A DNA stretch of 64,000 bases. Origin: Methylobacterium sp. FF17 (lineage in GTDB: Bacteria > Pseudomonadota > Alphaproteobacteria > Rhizobiales > Beijerinckiaceae). Positions within the stretch are counted from its first letter, which is position 1, and each line of letters opens with the position of its first letter. The stretch spans positions 4,356,001 through 4,420,000 of the forward strand of contig NZ_CP107532.1 of the NCBI RefSeq assembly GCF_025813715.1, in the 5' to 3' direction. This document shows, piece after piece, positions 26,571 through 35,386 of this stretch. Made by a program: the position numbers and the translations under genes. Under the pieces are notes generated by a model, which was not told where the DNA came from, ran no database searches, and worked only from the letters and a program-made list of their open reading frames with translations.

Positions 26571-28151
26571 TCACGCCTTCCCTGCGGGCACGAGCTTGCC
26601 GCAGACGATGCGGGCACCCGTATCCGAAGGCACCTCCGAGGTCGCAGCGGCGCGCGCGCCCGCAGCCTCGGGTCCCGTGGTTTCGGGCGCGGCGGCGTCC
26701 GCCTCGGCGGGCGTGGCGTCGCGGCGTGCGGTCTCGGCCCCGGCAGGGCCGGAATGCTTCGTGTGTCCGGCCTTCTTGAAGGCGGTGGTGTCCTCCACCT
26801 CGGCATCGGCGGCCGCACCCCAGGCCAGGGCCTCGTCCTGCACGTAGCGCTTGCCCAGCCGCCAGGCCGTCTCGGCCTTAATCAGTTCGCCCCCGAGGTA
26901 GAAGGCGTGGGCGCCGTCGCTCGCGACATCGAGATCGGGGAAGAAGGCCATCGCGTCGGTGCCGATCGTGTGGACGTCGCGGTTGAACACGTGGATGCCG
27001 TCCTCGGCCACGGCGATGCGGTAGTTCGGGTCCTTCACCTCGGCAGCCTGGACCGCGATCTCATCCGGGGTCTGCACATAGGGCCGCTTGTCGTGGAGCG
27101 CCAGGAGGCTCCGCCCATAGCCCTTGGGCAGGGCGGCGTCGGCTTTGGCCGCGTACATCACCCGGCGGGCGGCGTCGTGCTCCTCCACGGTGCGGCGGGT
27201 GTGGTTCGAAACCTGGACGATGAGCACGTTGCGGATGGCGAGTTCCGAGCACATGCCGACGAGGAGCGCAGTGACGCCGAGGCTGTCGGCCTCCGTCAGT
27301 TCCGTGAGGTTGCCGGTACCCATCATCATCTCGATGCCGGGCCAGCGTCGGCGCGTCTCATGATAGCGGGTGATCGATTCCACGAAGCCGAAATGGATCG
27401 GCTCCAGGATCGGGTCGGCCATGTAGGGACGCCCCGCCCGCTCCATGCGTTCGATGGCGCGGTCGAGGGAGGGCAGGTCGTCGGGCCGCATCGGCACCAG
27501 TACCGGCACCGCATCGGTCTCGAAGGCCAGGTCCAGGGTCTGCTCGTTGAGGCTGAGGAGGTAATCCGCTCCGGCCCTGGCCCCGCGCGTCAGCTCGTCG
27601 AGGGAGAAGGAATCGACGCTCACCTTGAGCCCGGCGCCCTTGAGGAGGCGCACGCACTCCTCGAGATGCGGAAAGTCGGTGTCGGGAAGGCCGCCGAGGT
27701 CGATCACGTCGGCGCCGCGTCGGGCGAGATCCAGTCCCTTCTTCAGGATCTGCTCGGGCGTCATCTTCGAGGCATCGACGATCTCGGAGAAGATGCGCAG
27801 ATCGTGGCGGGACAGGTCCACCTTGCGCCCGGCGAGGCCGAGATAGGCCGGCAGATCGACGATCTCGTCGGGGCCGCGCTCCACGGGCAGGCCGAAATGT
27901 CGGGCGAGCGCCTCGGGGTTGGCCCGGCAGCGTCCGGGCAGGACGATGCGCGTGGCGCCCTCGGGGATCGTGACCCGGCGGCGGATGATCTCCTCGGTCA
28001 TCAGGGCGGCGACCTTCACGCCCGCATCCGCGATGCTCCACCCGAAGCGCTCCGGGGGCAGGGCGGCGGCGACCTTTTCGAGGCGTGCGCGCGCCATGCG
28101 ACCGGTGATGAAGACGAGGTGCTCGGGCGGAAGCGGCTCAGGGCTGCTCAC
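26571..28151 (-). CDS. Dihydropteroate synthase-related protein (pterin-binding TIM barrel)
   Basis: The 526-residue protein holds a pterin-binding barrel with ADVIDLGGLPDTDFPHLEEC near residue 190, VSVDSFSLDEL and ADYLLSLNEQT. Archaeal relatives are linked to the joining of pterin and RFA-P in H4MPT synthesis, and conserved copies exist in methylotroph H4MPT islands. The final 90 residues are low-complexity, rich in Ala, Pro and Glu, and end ARIVCGKLVPAGKA. Start GTG overlaps the MfnE stop as GTGA. It is longer than ordinary dihydropteroate synthase, and folP is separate in this window. Confidence 0.82.
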   Translation of the reverse strand: MSSPEPLPPEHLVFITGRMARARLEKVAAALPPERFGWSIADAGVKVAALMTEEIIRRRVTIPEGATRIVLPGRCRANPEALARHFGLPVERGPDEIVDLPAYLGLAGRKVDLSRHDLRIFSEIVDASKMTPEQILKKGLDLARRGADVIDLGGLPDTDFPHLEECVRLLKGAGLKVSVDSFSLDELTRGARAGADYLLSLNEQTLDLAFETDAVPVLVPMRPDDLPSLDRAIERMERAGRPYMADPILEPIHFGFVESITRYHETRRRWPGIEMMMGTGNLTELTEADSLGVTALLVGMCSELAIRNVLIVQVSNHTRRTVEEHDAARRVMYAAKADAALPKGYGRSLLALHDKRPYVQTPDEIAVQAAEVKDPNYRIAVAEDGIHVFNRDVHTIGTDAMAFFPDLDVASDGAHAFYLGGELIKAETAWRLGKRYVQDEALAWGAAADAEVEDTTAFKKAGHTKHSGPAGAETARRDATPAEADAAAPETTGPEAAGARAAATSEVPSDTGARIVCGKLVPAGKA

Positions 28152-28738
28152 GCGGCGGCCCTCCAGCGGTCGGCGCCGGGGCCGAGGATCTCGATGCGCC
28201 CGGCATAGCGCGCCGCGAAGGCCGGAAAGGCGGCGTCCACGAGGCCGATCCGGGCTAGCCCGGCCCAGTCCGCCCCTGCCGGGGCATCGGCGGATTTCAC
28301 GAGGCGGCACAACGGCGCCTCGACGGCGGTGGCCAGCCAGAGCGCGAGGCTGTCGGAGGTGAGGTCCCAGGTCTCCGGGATGTCCGGATGCCCGGCTTTC
28401 AGGGCCACCGGATCCCAGACCGGGATCCGGCCCGCCGCAAGGGTTGTCGCGAGGGCGGCCTCATCAGGGGCCACCACGAGACGGGGCTCCAACGCGTGAA
28501 AAACCTCGGCCATGCGGCCCATGGCGTCGAGGGCGAGGCGGTGTGCGAGGGCGTCGGAGAAGCCCAGCGCGCCTTGCGTCGTCCGCACCGCATCGGCGAG
28601 GGCACCCCCGCCGGGAACGAGGATGCAGGGCCCTGCCGCGCCCGCCGCCAAGTGCGCGAGCCATGCCCGCAGGCGACCGCCATCTCCGGCAAGGCTGCCG
28701 CCGAGCTTGACGACCATGGAGGAGGGGGCGGCCCGCAT
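28148..28738 (-). CDS. MfnE-like amino acid kinase family protein
   Basis: The 196-residue protein has the amino acid kinase fold: MVVKLGGSLAGDGG near the start, LVPGGGALADAVR near residue 45 and LVKSADAPAG near 150. MfnE phosphorylates 5-(aminomethyl)-3-furanmethanol phosphate to the diphosphate in methanofuran synthesis. The neighbouring mfnB homologue and the MfnF-like gene support the same role in methylofuran synthesis. The ATG shares one base with the mfnB stop (TGATG). Confidence 0.83.
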   Translation of the reverse strand: MRAAPSSMVVKLGGSLAGDGGRLRAWLAHLAAGAAGPCILVPGGGALADAVRTTQGALGFSDALAHRLALDAMGRMAEVFHALEPRLVVAPDEAALATTLAAGRIPVWDPVALKAGHPDIPETWDLTSDSLALWLATAVEAPLCRLVKSADAPAGADWAGLARIGLVDAAFPAFAARYAGRIEILGPGADRWRAAA

Positions 28739-29466
28739 CAGGCGGCGTCCTGCCGGGCTCGGGCTCGCAGAACGCGCACCGCCTCCGCCACGCGGGCGGG
28801 ATCGAGGCCGCGCGTGCGGTCGCCCGCCGCGCAGAGGCCGCCGCGAAAGCCGAGGTAATGCGCGCCGAGGGGGGCCAGGCGATCGATGTCCGGAAGCGCC
28901 AGCGATCCGGCGAGACCCGAGACGAGCCCGTGGGACCGGCAGGCCTCGACGAAGGCGCCGAGCACCGTCAAAGGCAGGTGGTCGGTGAGCCGGCGCCCGT
29001 CCTTGCCGGCGGTGTCGATCATCGCTCCGAGGAAGCCGGCCTGGCTCAGGCGCGGCACGAGGTCGTCCGTGCGGTGATCCTCAGCGAACAGGACCGCGAT
29101 GAGGCGGCCGGGCGCGGCGGACGCCGCCCGGGCAAGTTCGTCCCCCGTCAAGGCGGGCCGCACCGCCACCTTCACGAAGGCAACGCCCGTGTCGGCCATC
29201 GCCTCGATGCAGGGCGCGAGCCCGGCCGGATCGGGTTCTCCCGCCACCGCGCTGGTGAGGGCACGCCCCTCCACCCGCGCCACGATGGCACGGACGTGAC
29301 CGGGCGACAGGGCACCGAGGGCACCGCGCGACGGATCCTTGGCATCGATGAGATCGACGCCCGCAAGGGCAGCGAGCGCCGCCTCGTCGGCGTCGCGCAC
29401 GCTCACGAGGAGGCGCGGATCGGTGTCGGCCGGATCGAAGGGCGAGGAAACGCGGGACAGGGACAT
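28738..29466 (-). CDS. MfnB-like (5-formylfuran-3-yl)methyl phosphate synthase
   Basis: MfnB forms the furan ring of methanofuran from two molecules of glyceraldehyde 3-phosphate. The 242-residue protein has the family signatures: LLVSVRDADEAALAALAG near the start, LIDAKDPSRGALGAL (with the active-site type Lys), VKVAVRPAL and GLAGSLALPDI. It is the first gene of the minus-strand run mfnB-mfnE-DHPS-like-DUF447. The run has its own upstream gap of 191 bases from the DUF2380-like gene. The family match is strong; function in this organism is inferred. Confidence 0.88.
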   Translation of the reverse strand: MSLSRVSSPFDPADTDPRLLVSVRDADEAALAALAGVDLIDAKDPSRGALGALSPGHVRAIVARVEGRALTSAVAGEPDPAGLAPCIEAMADTGVAFVKVAVRPALTGDELARAASAAPGRLIAVLFAEDHRTDDLVPRLSQAGFLGAMIDTAGKDGRRLTDHLPLTVLGAFVEACRSHGLVSGLAGSLALPDIDRLAPLGAHYLGFRGGLCAAGDRTRGLDPARVAEAVRVLRARARQDAA

Positions 29467-29657
29467 CAGCACGGGTTTCGGTTGCTCGGGGTCTCGGGGA
29501 GACCATCGACGACGCCCGGGTCGGGAAGCGCCGCGCCTGTCGTGGCGCGGCCGGGGCAAATTCGGTTCGGGCTCGGCTTCGCGGCACGCATCCGGGATCC
29601 GGGCCTAGAACATGCGCGTGGGATGACGCAAATCCTCGATGTCGTAACGCCGCGCCG

Positions 29658-30182
29658 TCAGGAGCGGTTCGGCAGGGGCTCGGCCAGGAGCCGGTTCTTG
29701 ACCACCCAGCGCATGGCGTGCGCCCAGGTGTCATCCGTGTCCGCGCGGATCACCACGCGGCCGCCCCGGATGACCTTGCCGGTGCCGGCCTCCGCGATGG
29801 TAACGGTGAGATTGAAGATCTGGTTGGAGCCCTTCTCGACATAGCCGCTGACGGCCAGCTCCGCTCCCAGGGTCTTGGCGATGGCGGCGGCACAGCCGTC
29901 GCACTTGTAGAGCGGGGCCTGCTTGGCGATCTCGGCCGCCTGGGGTGCGACGTCGACGGGCTCGACGCTGTCGCCGAGCGCCCTGCGCAGCTCATCCGTC
30001 ACCAGCCCCAGGCGCCGGACCTCGTCCGGCCGGGCTTTCCGCCCGCCGACAACGCCGGGATCGAACAGTTCGACGCCGAAGATCGCAGCCTTTTCCGGCG
30101 CGGCGGAGGCCGGTGCGGCGAGGACACTCGCTGCGAGCGCGGCGCCGAGCCCGAGACGGAAGCGGACCGGAGACGGGGCCAT
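29658..30182 (-). CDS. Secreted DUF2380/DUF3280-like protein
   Basis: This 174-residue protein has a signal peptide ending ASAAPEKAA and a mature domain with FGVELFDPG, a CDGC pair at about residue 94 and AVSGYVEKGSNQIFNLTVTI. Such proteins occur beside PQQ-dependent alcohol dehydrogenase and lut-type genes. Its role is unknown. The ATG at 30182 with GGAGAG eight bases upstream was preferred to a TTG two codons earlier. It is divergent from lutA, sharing a 278-base intergenic region that may hold both promoters. Confidence 0.75.
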   Translation of the reverse strand: MAPSPVRFRLGLGAALAASVLAAPASAAPEKAAIFGVELFDPGVVGGRKARPDEVRRLGLVTDELRRALGDSVEPVDVAPQAAEIAKQAPLYKCDGCAAAIAKTLGAELAVSGYVEKGSNQIFNLTVTIAEAGTGKVIRGGRVVIRADTDDTWAHAMRWVVKNRLLAEPLPNRS

Positions 30183-30460
30183 GGGCAAAGCTCTCCGCTG
30201 GAGGTCGTGACGAAGGGGACCATGGGAACGCGCCGGCGGGCCTCACGATCCCGCCGCTTCCAACCGATCCGCGAGATCTGCCCGGAAACGCCGTGGCGCG
30301 CAAATCGTCCCGTGCCACCCCAATCGTCCATGCCCCTGACTCAGGACGCGCGCGGCCGGCCCGAGGTTTCTGTGCCGCCCTCTCGCAATCCCATCCTCAT
30401 GGATCTCTTATGACTCGGCGATTGAGCGGCCCGGCGCAATGTTGTTAGCCTGCCCGCCAC

Positions 30461-31681
30461 ATGCCCAATCCCGCGCGCCTCCTCCTCGTCCCGCTCGCCC
30501 TCGGCCTCGGGCTGTGCGGATCCGTCCCGGCCTCGGCGCAGGACGCTGCGCCGCCCGCCGCGATCCCCCCGAGCGAGACGCGAATCGGGATGATCTATCG
30601 GCCCGAGCCCGCGCCCTCCTCCTACGACGCGGAGGCAATTCCCGAGGACGAGGGCGTGGCGGGCGCGCGGATGGCGGTCAAGGACAACAACAACACCGGC
30701 CGCTTCACCAGGCAGACCTACCTGCTCGAGGAGGTCGCCCTCGCGGGCGAAAAATCCGCCGGCGAAGCGGCCCGCGACCTCGCCGGGCGGGGCATCCGCT
30801 ACCTCGTGGTGGCACTGCCGGCCGCCGACCTGCTCGCCGTCGCGGATGCGGTGAAGGGGCAGGGCGTCACGGTCTTCAACGTCGCGGCTCCCGACGACCG
30901 CCTGCGCGGGGCCGATTGCCGGCGCAACGTGTTCCACGTCATCCCCAGCCGGGCGATGCAGACCGATGCCCTGGCGCAATTCTTCACCCTGATGCGCTGG
31001 CGCAAGATGTTCCTCATCGTCGGGCCGGGGGAGAACGACCGGCTCTACGCGGACGCCTTCCGGAACTCCGCCAAAAAATTCGCCCTGAAGATCAACGCGG
31101 AGAAGCCCTGGACCTTCGGGCCCCTTGCCAAGGCGCGCGGCGACACGCCGACCCGTTCCGAGGCGATGGTCTTCACGCGGGGGCTCGACTACGACATCGC
31201 CGTCGTGGCGGACGAGGCGGGAGACTGGGGCGACTACGTCCCCTTCCGGACCGTCGATCCGCGTCCGGTGGCCGGTACGCAGGGGCTCATCGCCGCGACC
31301 TGGCATCCGACCCTGGAGACTTGGGGCGCGGCCCAGGCCCAGAACCGGTTCCGGCGCCAGTCGGGGCGGCTGATGCGCCCCCTCGACTACCAGGCTTGGG
31401 CGGCGGTGCGCTCGGTGGGCGAGGCCGCCACGCAGAAACGGACGGCCGATCCGGGTGTGCTCGCCCCCTTCTTCGCCGATCCGGCCTTCAGCCTGCCGGC
31501 CTACAAGGGCGTGTCGCTGACCTATCGTCCCTGGGACCATCAGCTGCGCCAGCCGGTCATCGTGGTGCAGCCTAAAGCCATGGTCTCGGTCGCACCCGAG
31601 CAGGGTTTCACCCACCAGCGAACGCCCCTGGACACCCTCGGCATCGACCTGCCGGAAACCGCCTGCAAGTTTCCCGACTGA
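30461..31681 (+). CDS. lutA: ABC transporter substrate-binding protein of the lanthanide uptake cluster
   Basis: The 406-residue protein has a signal peptide (LLLVPLALGLGLCGSVPASAQ) and a periplasmic binding-protein fold with an early branched-chain-type segment RIGMIYRPEP and NTGRFTRQTYLLEEVALAGE. It resembles the family described as the ABC substrate-binding protein of PQQ-dependent alcohol dehydrogenase systems (TIGR03863). In M. extorquens lutA is the first gene of the lanthanide uptake cluster, and the next seven genes here fit lutB-lutH in order. Lanthanide binding is inferred from synteny. Confidence 0.85.
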   Translation: MPNPARLLLVPLALGLGLCGSVPASAQDAAPPAAIPPSETRIGMIYRPEPAPSSYDAEAIPEDEGVAGARMAVKDNNNTGRFTRQTYLLEEVALAGEKSAGEAARDLAGRGIRYLVVALPAADLLAVADAVKGQGVTVFNVAAPDDRLRGADCRRNVFHVIPSRAMQTDALAQFFTLMRWRKMFLIVGPGENDRLYADAFRNSAKKFALKINAEKPWTFGPLAKARGDTPTRSEAMVFTRGLDYDIAVVADEAGDWGDYVPFRTVDPRPVAGTQGLIAATWHPTLETWGAAQAQNRFRRQSGRLMRPLDYQAWAAVRSVGEAATQKRTADPGVLAPFFADPAFSLPAYKGVSLTYRPWDHQLRQPVIVVQPKAMVSVAPEQGFTHQRTPLDTLGIDLPETACKFPD

Positions 31682-31840
31682 CCCCGTCACGTTCGCGCGA
31701 GGTCCGGCTCGGCCGGATCACCTGCGGCAACACGGTCCCCCGCCCGCTTGCAGTCGCGCGCTCCCCGTGAGACGGGGCTGCACTATAGTAACGCCCATCC
31801 AATCGCGCACGAGACAGCGATGGCCCCGAGGAGGAACCCC

Positions 31841-32839
31841 ATGAGCCGCGGCTTCAGGGCAGGCGCGTCCGGAACGATGCTGACGCTGGCGATGCTCGCC
31901 GGAACGACGCTCGGTGCCGCGCAGGCGCAGGCCTACACGGTCTATGTCACGAACGAGAAGGGCAACTCGGTCAGCGTCATCGACACCGAGACGCTCGCCG
32001 TGACCGGGACCTGGAAGGTCGGCCGGCGTCCGCGGGGCGTCACCACCAGCAAGGACGGCAAGGAACTGTTCGTCTGCGCCAGCGACGACGACCGCATCGA
32101 TGTGCTCGACTCCGCAACCGGCAAGGTGGTGCGCTCCCTGCGCTCGGGCCCCGACCCCGAGCAGTTCATCCTCGGACCGACCGGCAACCTGCTCTACGTC
32201 GCCAACGAGGACGACAGCCAGGTCACGGTCATCGACATCGAGAAGAACAAGGTCATGGCCGAGGTGCCGGTGGGCGTCGAGCCCGAGGGGATGGGCCTGT
32301 CACCGGACGGCAGGATCCTGGTGAACACCTCCGAGACCACCAACATGGCCCACTTCATCGACACCACGACCTTCGCGGTGATCGACAACGTGCTGGTGGA
32401 TGCCCGCCCGCGCTTTGCCGAGTTTACGGCGGACGGAAAGTTCCTCTGGGTCTCGGCGGAGGTCGGCGGCACCATCAGCGTGATCGACGTGGCCGCGCGC
32501 CGCGTGGTCAAGAAGATCACCTTCAAGATTCCGAGCGTGAACGACGAGGCGATCCAGCCCGTCGGCATCCGCATCACCAAGGATGGCGCCAAGGCCTTCG
32601 TGGCCCTCGGGCCCGCCAACCGCATCGCGGTGATCGACGCGAAATCCTACGCGGTGGAGAAGTACCTGCCCGTGGGCCAGCGCGTCTGGCAGCTCGCCTT
32701 CACGCCGGACCAGAAGCTGCTGTTCTCCACCAACGGCTCCTCCAACGACATCTCGGTGGTCGATGTGGCGGCCGAGAAGGTGGTGAAGAGCATTCCCGTG
32801 GGGCTGCTGCCCTGGGGCGTCGCGGTCTCGCCGAACTAG
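31841..32839 (+). CDS. lutB: Periplasmic beta-propeller protein of the lut cluster
   Basis: This 332-residue protein has a signal peptide (MLTLAMLAGTTLGAAQAQA) and YVTN repeats, such as YVTNEKGNSVSVIDTETLAV, typical of the PQQ-dependent catabolism-associated beta-propeller family (TIGR03866). The ATG at 31841 has GAGGAGG six bases upstream, so it is preferred to the ATG seven codons earlier. A TATAGT hexamer at 31784-31789 could be a -10 element in the 159-base gap after lutA, but no good -35 is seen. Function within lanthanide uptake is not known. Confidence 0.86.
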   Translation: MSRGFRAGASGTMLTLAMLAGTTLGAAQAQAYTVYVTNEKGNSVSVIDTETLAVTGTWKVGRRPRGVTTSKDGKELFVCASDDDRIDVLDSATGKVVRSLRSGPDPEQFILGPTGNLLYVANEDDSQVTVIDIEKNKVMAEVPVGVEPEGMGLSPDGRILVNTSETTNMAHFIDTTTFAVIDNVLVDARPRFAEFTADGKFLWVSAEVGGTISVIDVAARRVVKKITFKIPSVNDEAIQPVGIRITKDGAKAFVALGPANRIAVIDAKSYAVEKYLPVGQRVWQLAFTPDQKLLFSTNGSSNDISVVDVAAEKVVKSIPVGLLPWGVAVSPN

Positions 32840-32880
32840 GCGCGTTCCTCTCCCCAGCGGATCTCGGGCAAGCCCGTGAT

Positions 32881-33003
32881 CCGTCCGGCTTGTGAGGAGA
32901 GGTTCGGAGTGGGGGTGGTTCCGCCGGCCTCCGCACCTTGAGGGCCGCCCGACCACCCCCACCTCCGACTCCGCCCCACAAGGGGGCGGAGGGCCCCACG
33001 AGA
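32881..33003. repeat. Intergenic palindromic repeat of Methylobacterium type
   Basis: An 11-base inverted repeat (GTGGGGGTGGT near 32918 and its complement near 32951) encloses a GC-rich loop with CTCCGCACC, followed by a second hairpin CCGCCCC/GGGGCGG with ACAAGGG in the loop at about 32972-32993. The same word pattern is common as a dispersed intergenic element in Methylobacterium genomes, in my recollection. It sits between lutB and lutC. Confidence 0.55.
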
Positions 33004-33065
33004 TCGAAAGCGACGACCGCCCCACGGCGGCACCGCCCCAGGGCGGCGAACGGGAGGATGACGAC

Positions 33066-33500
33066 ATGAAGCGGACGATGCGGCTCACCGCGCTCGCCCT
33101 GGTGGCCGTTCTGGCCACGGGAACGGCCTACGCCCTCGACCTGACGAAGAAGCGCCAGAACCTGCCCGACCTCGTGCTCGGCAACGAGGAGGGCAACGAC
33201 TTCGTCGTGGAGAACCGGGAGATCGAACTCGAATCCGGCAAGGCCTACCGGCTGCGCATCGTCGCCAAGGGCCGTCAGGAGTACAAGTTCTACGCCACCG
33301 AGTTCTTCCGCAACGTCTGGTTCAACCAGATCGTTATCCAGCACTTGGAGATCCACGGCAGCGGGCCGCCGGACCACCTCGAATTCGATGATCCCGGCGA
33401 GATCGCCATCGAGTTCGTGACCATCAAGCCCGGCGAATATGCCTGGTCCGTGCATGGCCTCGAGTCCAAGGGCATGACCGGCAAGTTCATCGTGAAGTAG
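33066..33500 (+). CDS. lutC: Periplasmic cupredoxin-like protein of the lut cluster
   Basis: This 144-residue protein has a signal peptide (LTALALVAVLATGTAYA) and a beta-rich domain that resembles a cupredoxin: FVVENREIELESGKAYRLRI, then FFRNVWFNQIVIQHLEIHGSG, and IKPGEYAWSVHGLESKGMTG. The usual copper Cys ligand is absent and only two His are visible, so copper binding is doubtful. Acidic patches (FDDPGE) could bind a hard metal. Position fits lutC. It is followed by lutD after ten bases. Confidence 0.8.
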   Translation: MKRTMRLTALALVAVLATGTAYALDLTKKRQNLPDLVLGNEEGNDFVVENREIELESGKAYRLRIVAKGRQEYKFYATEFFRNVWFNQIVIQHLEIHGSGPPDHLEFDDPGEIAIEFVTIKPGEYAWSVHGLESKGMTGKFIVK

Positions 33501-33510
33501 GAGCGGTTCG

Positions 33511-33753
33511 ATGCGCGTGAGCCTCCTCGCCCTCGCCACCTTGGTGGCGATGTCCCCGGCCCGGGCCGACGACAAGGCCGCCTGCCTCGACGGGATCGCG
33601 ATGATCCGGGCCGAACTCGCCAAGCCTGCCCCGGAGACGGCCCTGCCCAAGCTGAAGAAGGCCCTGCGGGTGGCCGAGCGGGAGTTGGGAGAGGGCGAGT
33701 TCGACGAGTGCCTGGACGCGGTGGGCGATGCCCGCCGGGCGCTCAAGCCATGA
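33511..33753 (+). CDS. lutD: Small secreted helical protein of the lut cluster
   Basis: The 80-residue protein begins with a signal peptide (MRVSLLALATLVAMSPARAD) and has a mature helical part with two cysteines (AACLDG and DECLDAV) that could form one disulphide. Sequence is rich in Lys and Glu/Asp. The stop overlaps lutE by four bases (ATGA). No known family; the name follows from position between lutC-like and lutE-like genes. Confidence 0.75.
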   Translation: MRVSLLALATLVAMSPARADDKAACLDGIAMIRAELAKPAPETALPKLKKALRVAERELGEGEFDECLDAVGDARRALKP

Positions 33754-34487
33754 GCGCTGCCCTCGAAGTCGCCAATGTCAGCCATCGCTTCGGCGCGCGG
33801 GCCGCCCTGTCGGACGTCTCGCTCACCGTGGCGCGGGGGCGGTTCACCGCCCTGCTCGGACCGAACGGGGCCGGCAAGACAACCCTGTTCTCGGTGATCA
33901 CCCGGCTCTATTCGAACCAGGACGGCCGGGTCTCGATCCTCGGCCACGCCCTCGACCGGGAACCGAGCCGGGCGCTGGCCCGTCTCGGCGTGGTGTTCCA
34001 GGCCCGAACCCTCGATACCGACCTCACCGTGGCGCAGAACCTCCTGTACCACGCCAGCCTGCACGGCATCGCCCGCCGCGCCGCCAAGGCGCGGATCGCC
34101 GCGCTCCTCGACCGCGTGGGCCTCGCCGACCGGCGCGACGACAAGGTCCGGACCCTCTCGGGCGGGCAGGCCCGCCGCATCGAGATCGCGCGCTCCCTGG
34201 TCCACGAACCCCGCCTCCTGCTCCTCGACGAGCCCACCGTCGGCCTCGACCTCGAATCGCGTGCCGACATCGTCGCCATCGTCCGCGCCCTGGTGCGGGA
34301 GGAGGGATTGTCGGTGCTCTGGGCCACGCACATCTTCGAGGAGATCGACCCAGGCGACGACGCGGTCGTGCTGCACCGGGGCCGCATCGTCGCCCGCGGA
34401 ACCGCCGGATCCATCGCGCGGGGCGACGAGACCCTGGAGGCGGCCTTCCGCCGCCTCGTTGCCGAACCCGCACGGCAGGCTGCATGA
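33750..34487 (+). CDS. lutE: ABC transporter ATP-binding protein of the lut cluster
   Basis: The 245-residue ATPase has all motifs: Walker A LLGPNGAGKTTLFSV at about residue 37, Q-loop, signature LSGGQARRIEIARSLV near 143 and Walker B LLLLDEPTVGLDLESRA. It resembles the ATP-binding subunit family of PQQ-dependent alcohol dehydrogenase systems (TIGR03864). With lutF it forms an ABC-2-type transporter, presumably served by LutA. Both neighbours overlap it by four bases. Confidence 0.93.
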   Translation: MSAALEVANVSHRFGARAALSDVSLTVARGRFTALLGPNGAGKTTLFSVITRLYSNQDGRVSILGHALDREPSRALARLGVVFQARTLDTDLTVAQNLLYHASLHGIARRAAKARIAALLDRVGLADRRDDKVRTLSGGQARRIEIARSLVHEPRLLLLDEPTVGLDLESRADIVAIVRALVREEGLSVLWATHIFEEIDPGDDAVVLHRGRIVARGTAGSIARGDETLEAAFRRLVAEPARQAA

Positions 34488-35386
34488 GCACGCATCCGAC
34501 CACCGGCGCGACCCCGCGCCCGCTCGGCGCCGCCCCGGCGGAGGCGGCGGTGCCCCATCTCGGGCGTCTCGATGCGATCGGCTACCTGATCTGCCTCGGC
34601 GGCATCGTGCGTCGTGAATTGCTGCGCTTCTTCAACCAGAAGGAGCGCTTCTTCTCGGCCCTGGTGCGCCCCCTCGTCTGGCTGTTCATCTTCGCGGCGG
34701 GCTTCCGCAACACCCTCGGCGTCTCCATCGAGCCGCCCTACCAGACCTACGTGCTCTACGAGGTCTACGTGGTGCCCGGCCTCGCGGTGATGATCCAGCT
34801 CTTCAACGGCATGCAATCCTCGCTCTCGATGGTCTACGACCGCGAGGTCGGCTCCATGAAGGTGCTGCTGACCAGCCCCTATCCGCGCTGGCTGCTGCTG
34901 CTGGCAAAGCTCGTCGCGGGCGTCACCGTCTCGGTGGTGCAGGCCTACGCGTTCCTCGCGATCGCCTGGTTCTGGGAACTCGACATCCCGGCGCTCGGCT
35001 ACCTCGCGGCGCTGCCGGCCTTCATCGCCTCGGGGCTGATGCTCGGCGCCATCGGGCTGCTCCTGTCCTCCATGGTCAAGCAGCTCGAGAATTTCGCCAG
35101 CGTGATGAACTTCGTGATCTTCCCGATGTTCTTCGCCTCGTCCGCGCTCTATCCGCTCTGGCGGATCCGCGAATCCTCAGAAACGCTGTACTGGATCTGC
35201 CAGCTCAACCCCTTCTCCCACGCTGTGCAACTCGTGCGCTTCGCCCTCTACGGGCAGTTCGCGCCAATCGCCTGCGCGGTGGTCGTGGGCACCACCCTCG
35301 CCTTCTTCACCCTCGCCGTCGTCGCCTACGATCCCGGCCGTGGCATCATGGCCCGGCGCGGTGGCCCGGCCGGAGATAACGCCTGA
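34484..35386 (+). CDS. lutF: ABC-2-type permease of the lut cluster
   Basis: The 300-residue membrane protein has about six transmembrane segments, for example LVRPLVWLFIFAAGF, ALPAFIASGLMLGAIGLLLS and TLAFFTLAVVAYDP, and an ABC-2 permease pattern with LSMVYDREVGSMKVLLTSPY near residue 115. ABC-2 permeases are often exporters, yet this one belongs to a system genetically tied to lanthanide import in M. extorquens, so direction is a matter of interest. Its stop shares one base with the lutG start. Confidence 0.9.
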   Translation: MSTHPTTGATPRPLGAAPAEAAVPHLGRLDAIGYLICLGGIVRRELLRFFNQKERFFSALVRPLVWLFIFAAGFRNTLGVSIEPPYQTYVLYEVYVVPGLAVMIQLFNGMQSSLSMVYDREVGSMKVLLTSPYPRWLLLLAKLVAGVTVSVVQAYAFLAIAWFWELDIPALGYLAALPAFIASGLMLGAIGLLLSSMVKQLENFASVMNFVIFPMFFASSALYPLWRIRESSETLYWICQLNPFSHAVQLVRFALYGQFAPIACAVVVGTTLAFFTLAVVAYDPGRGIMARRGGPAGDNA

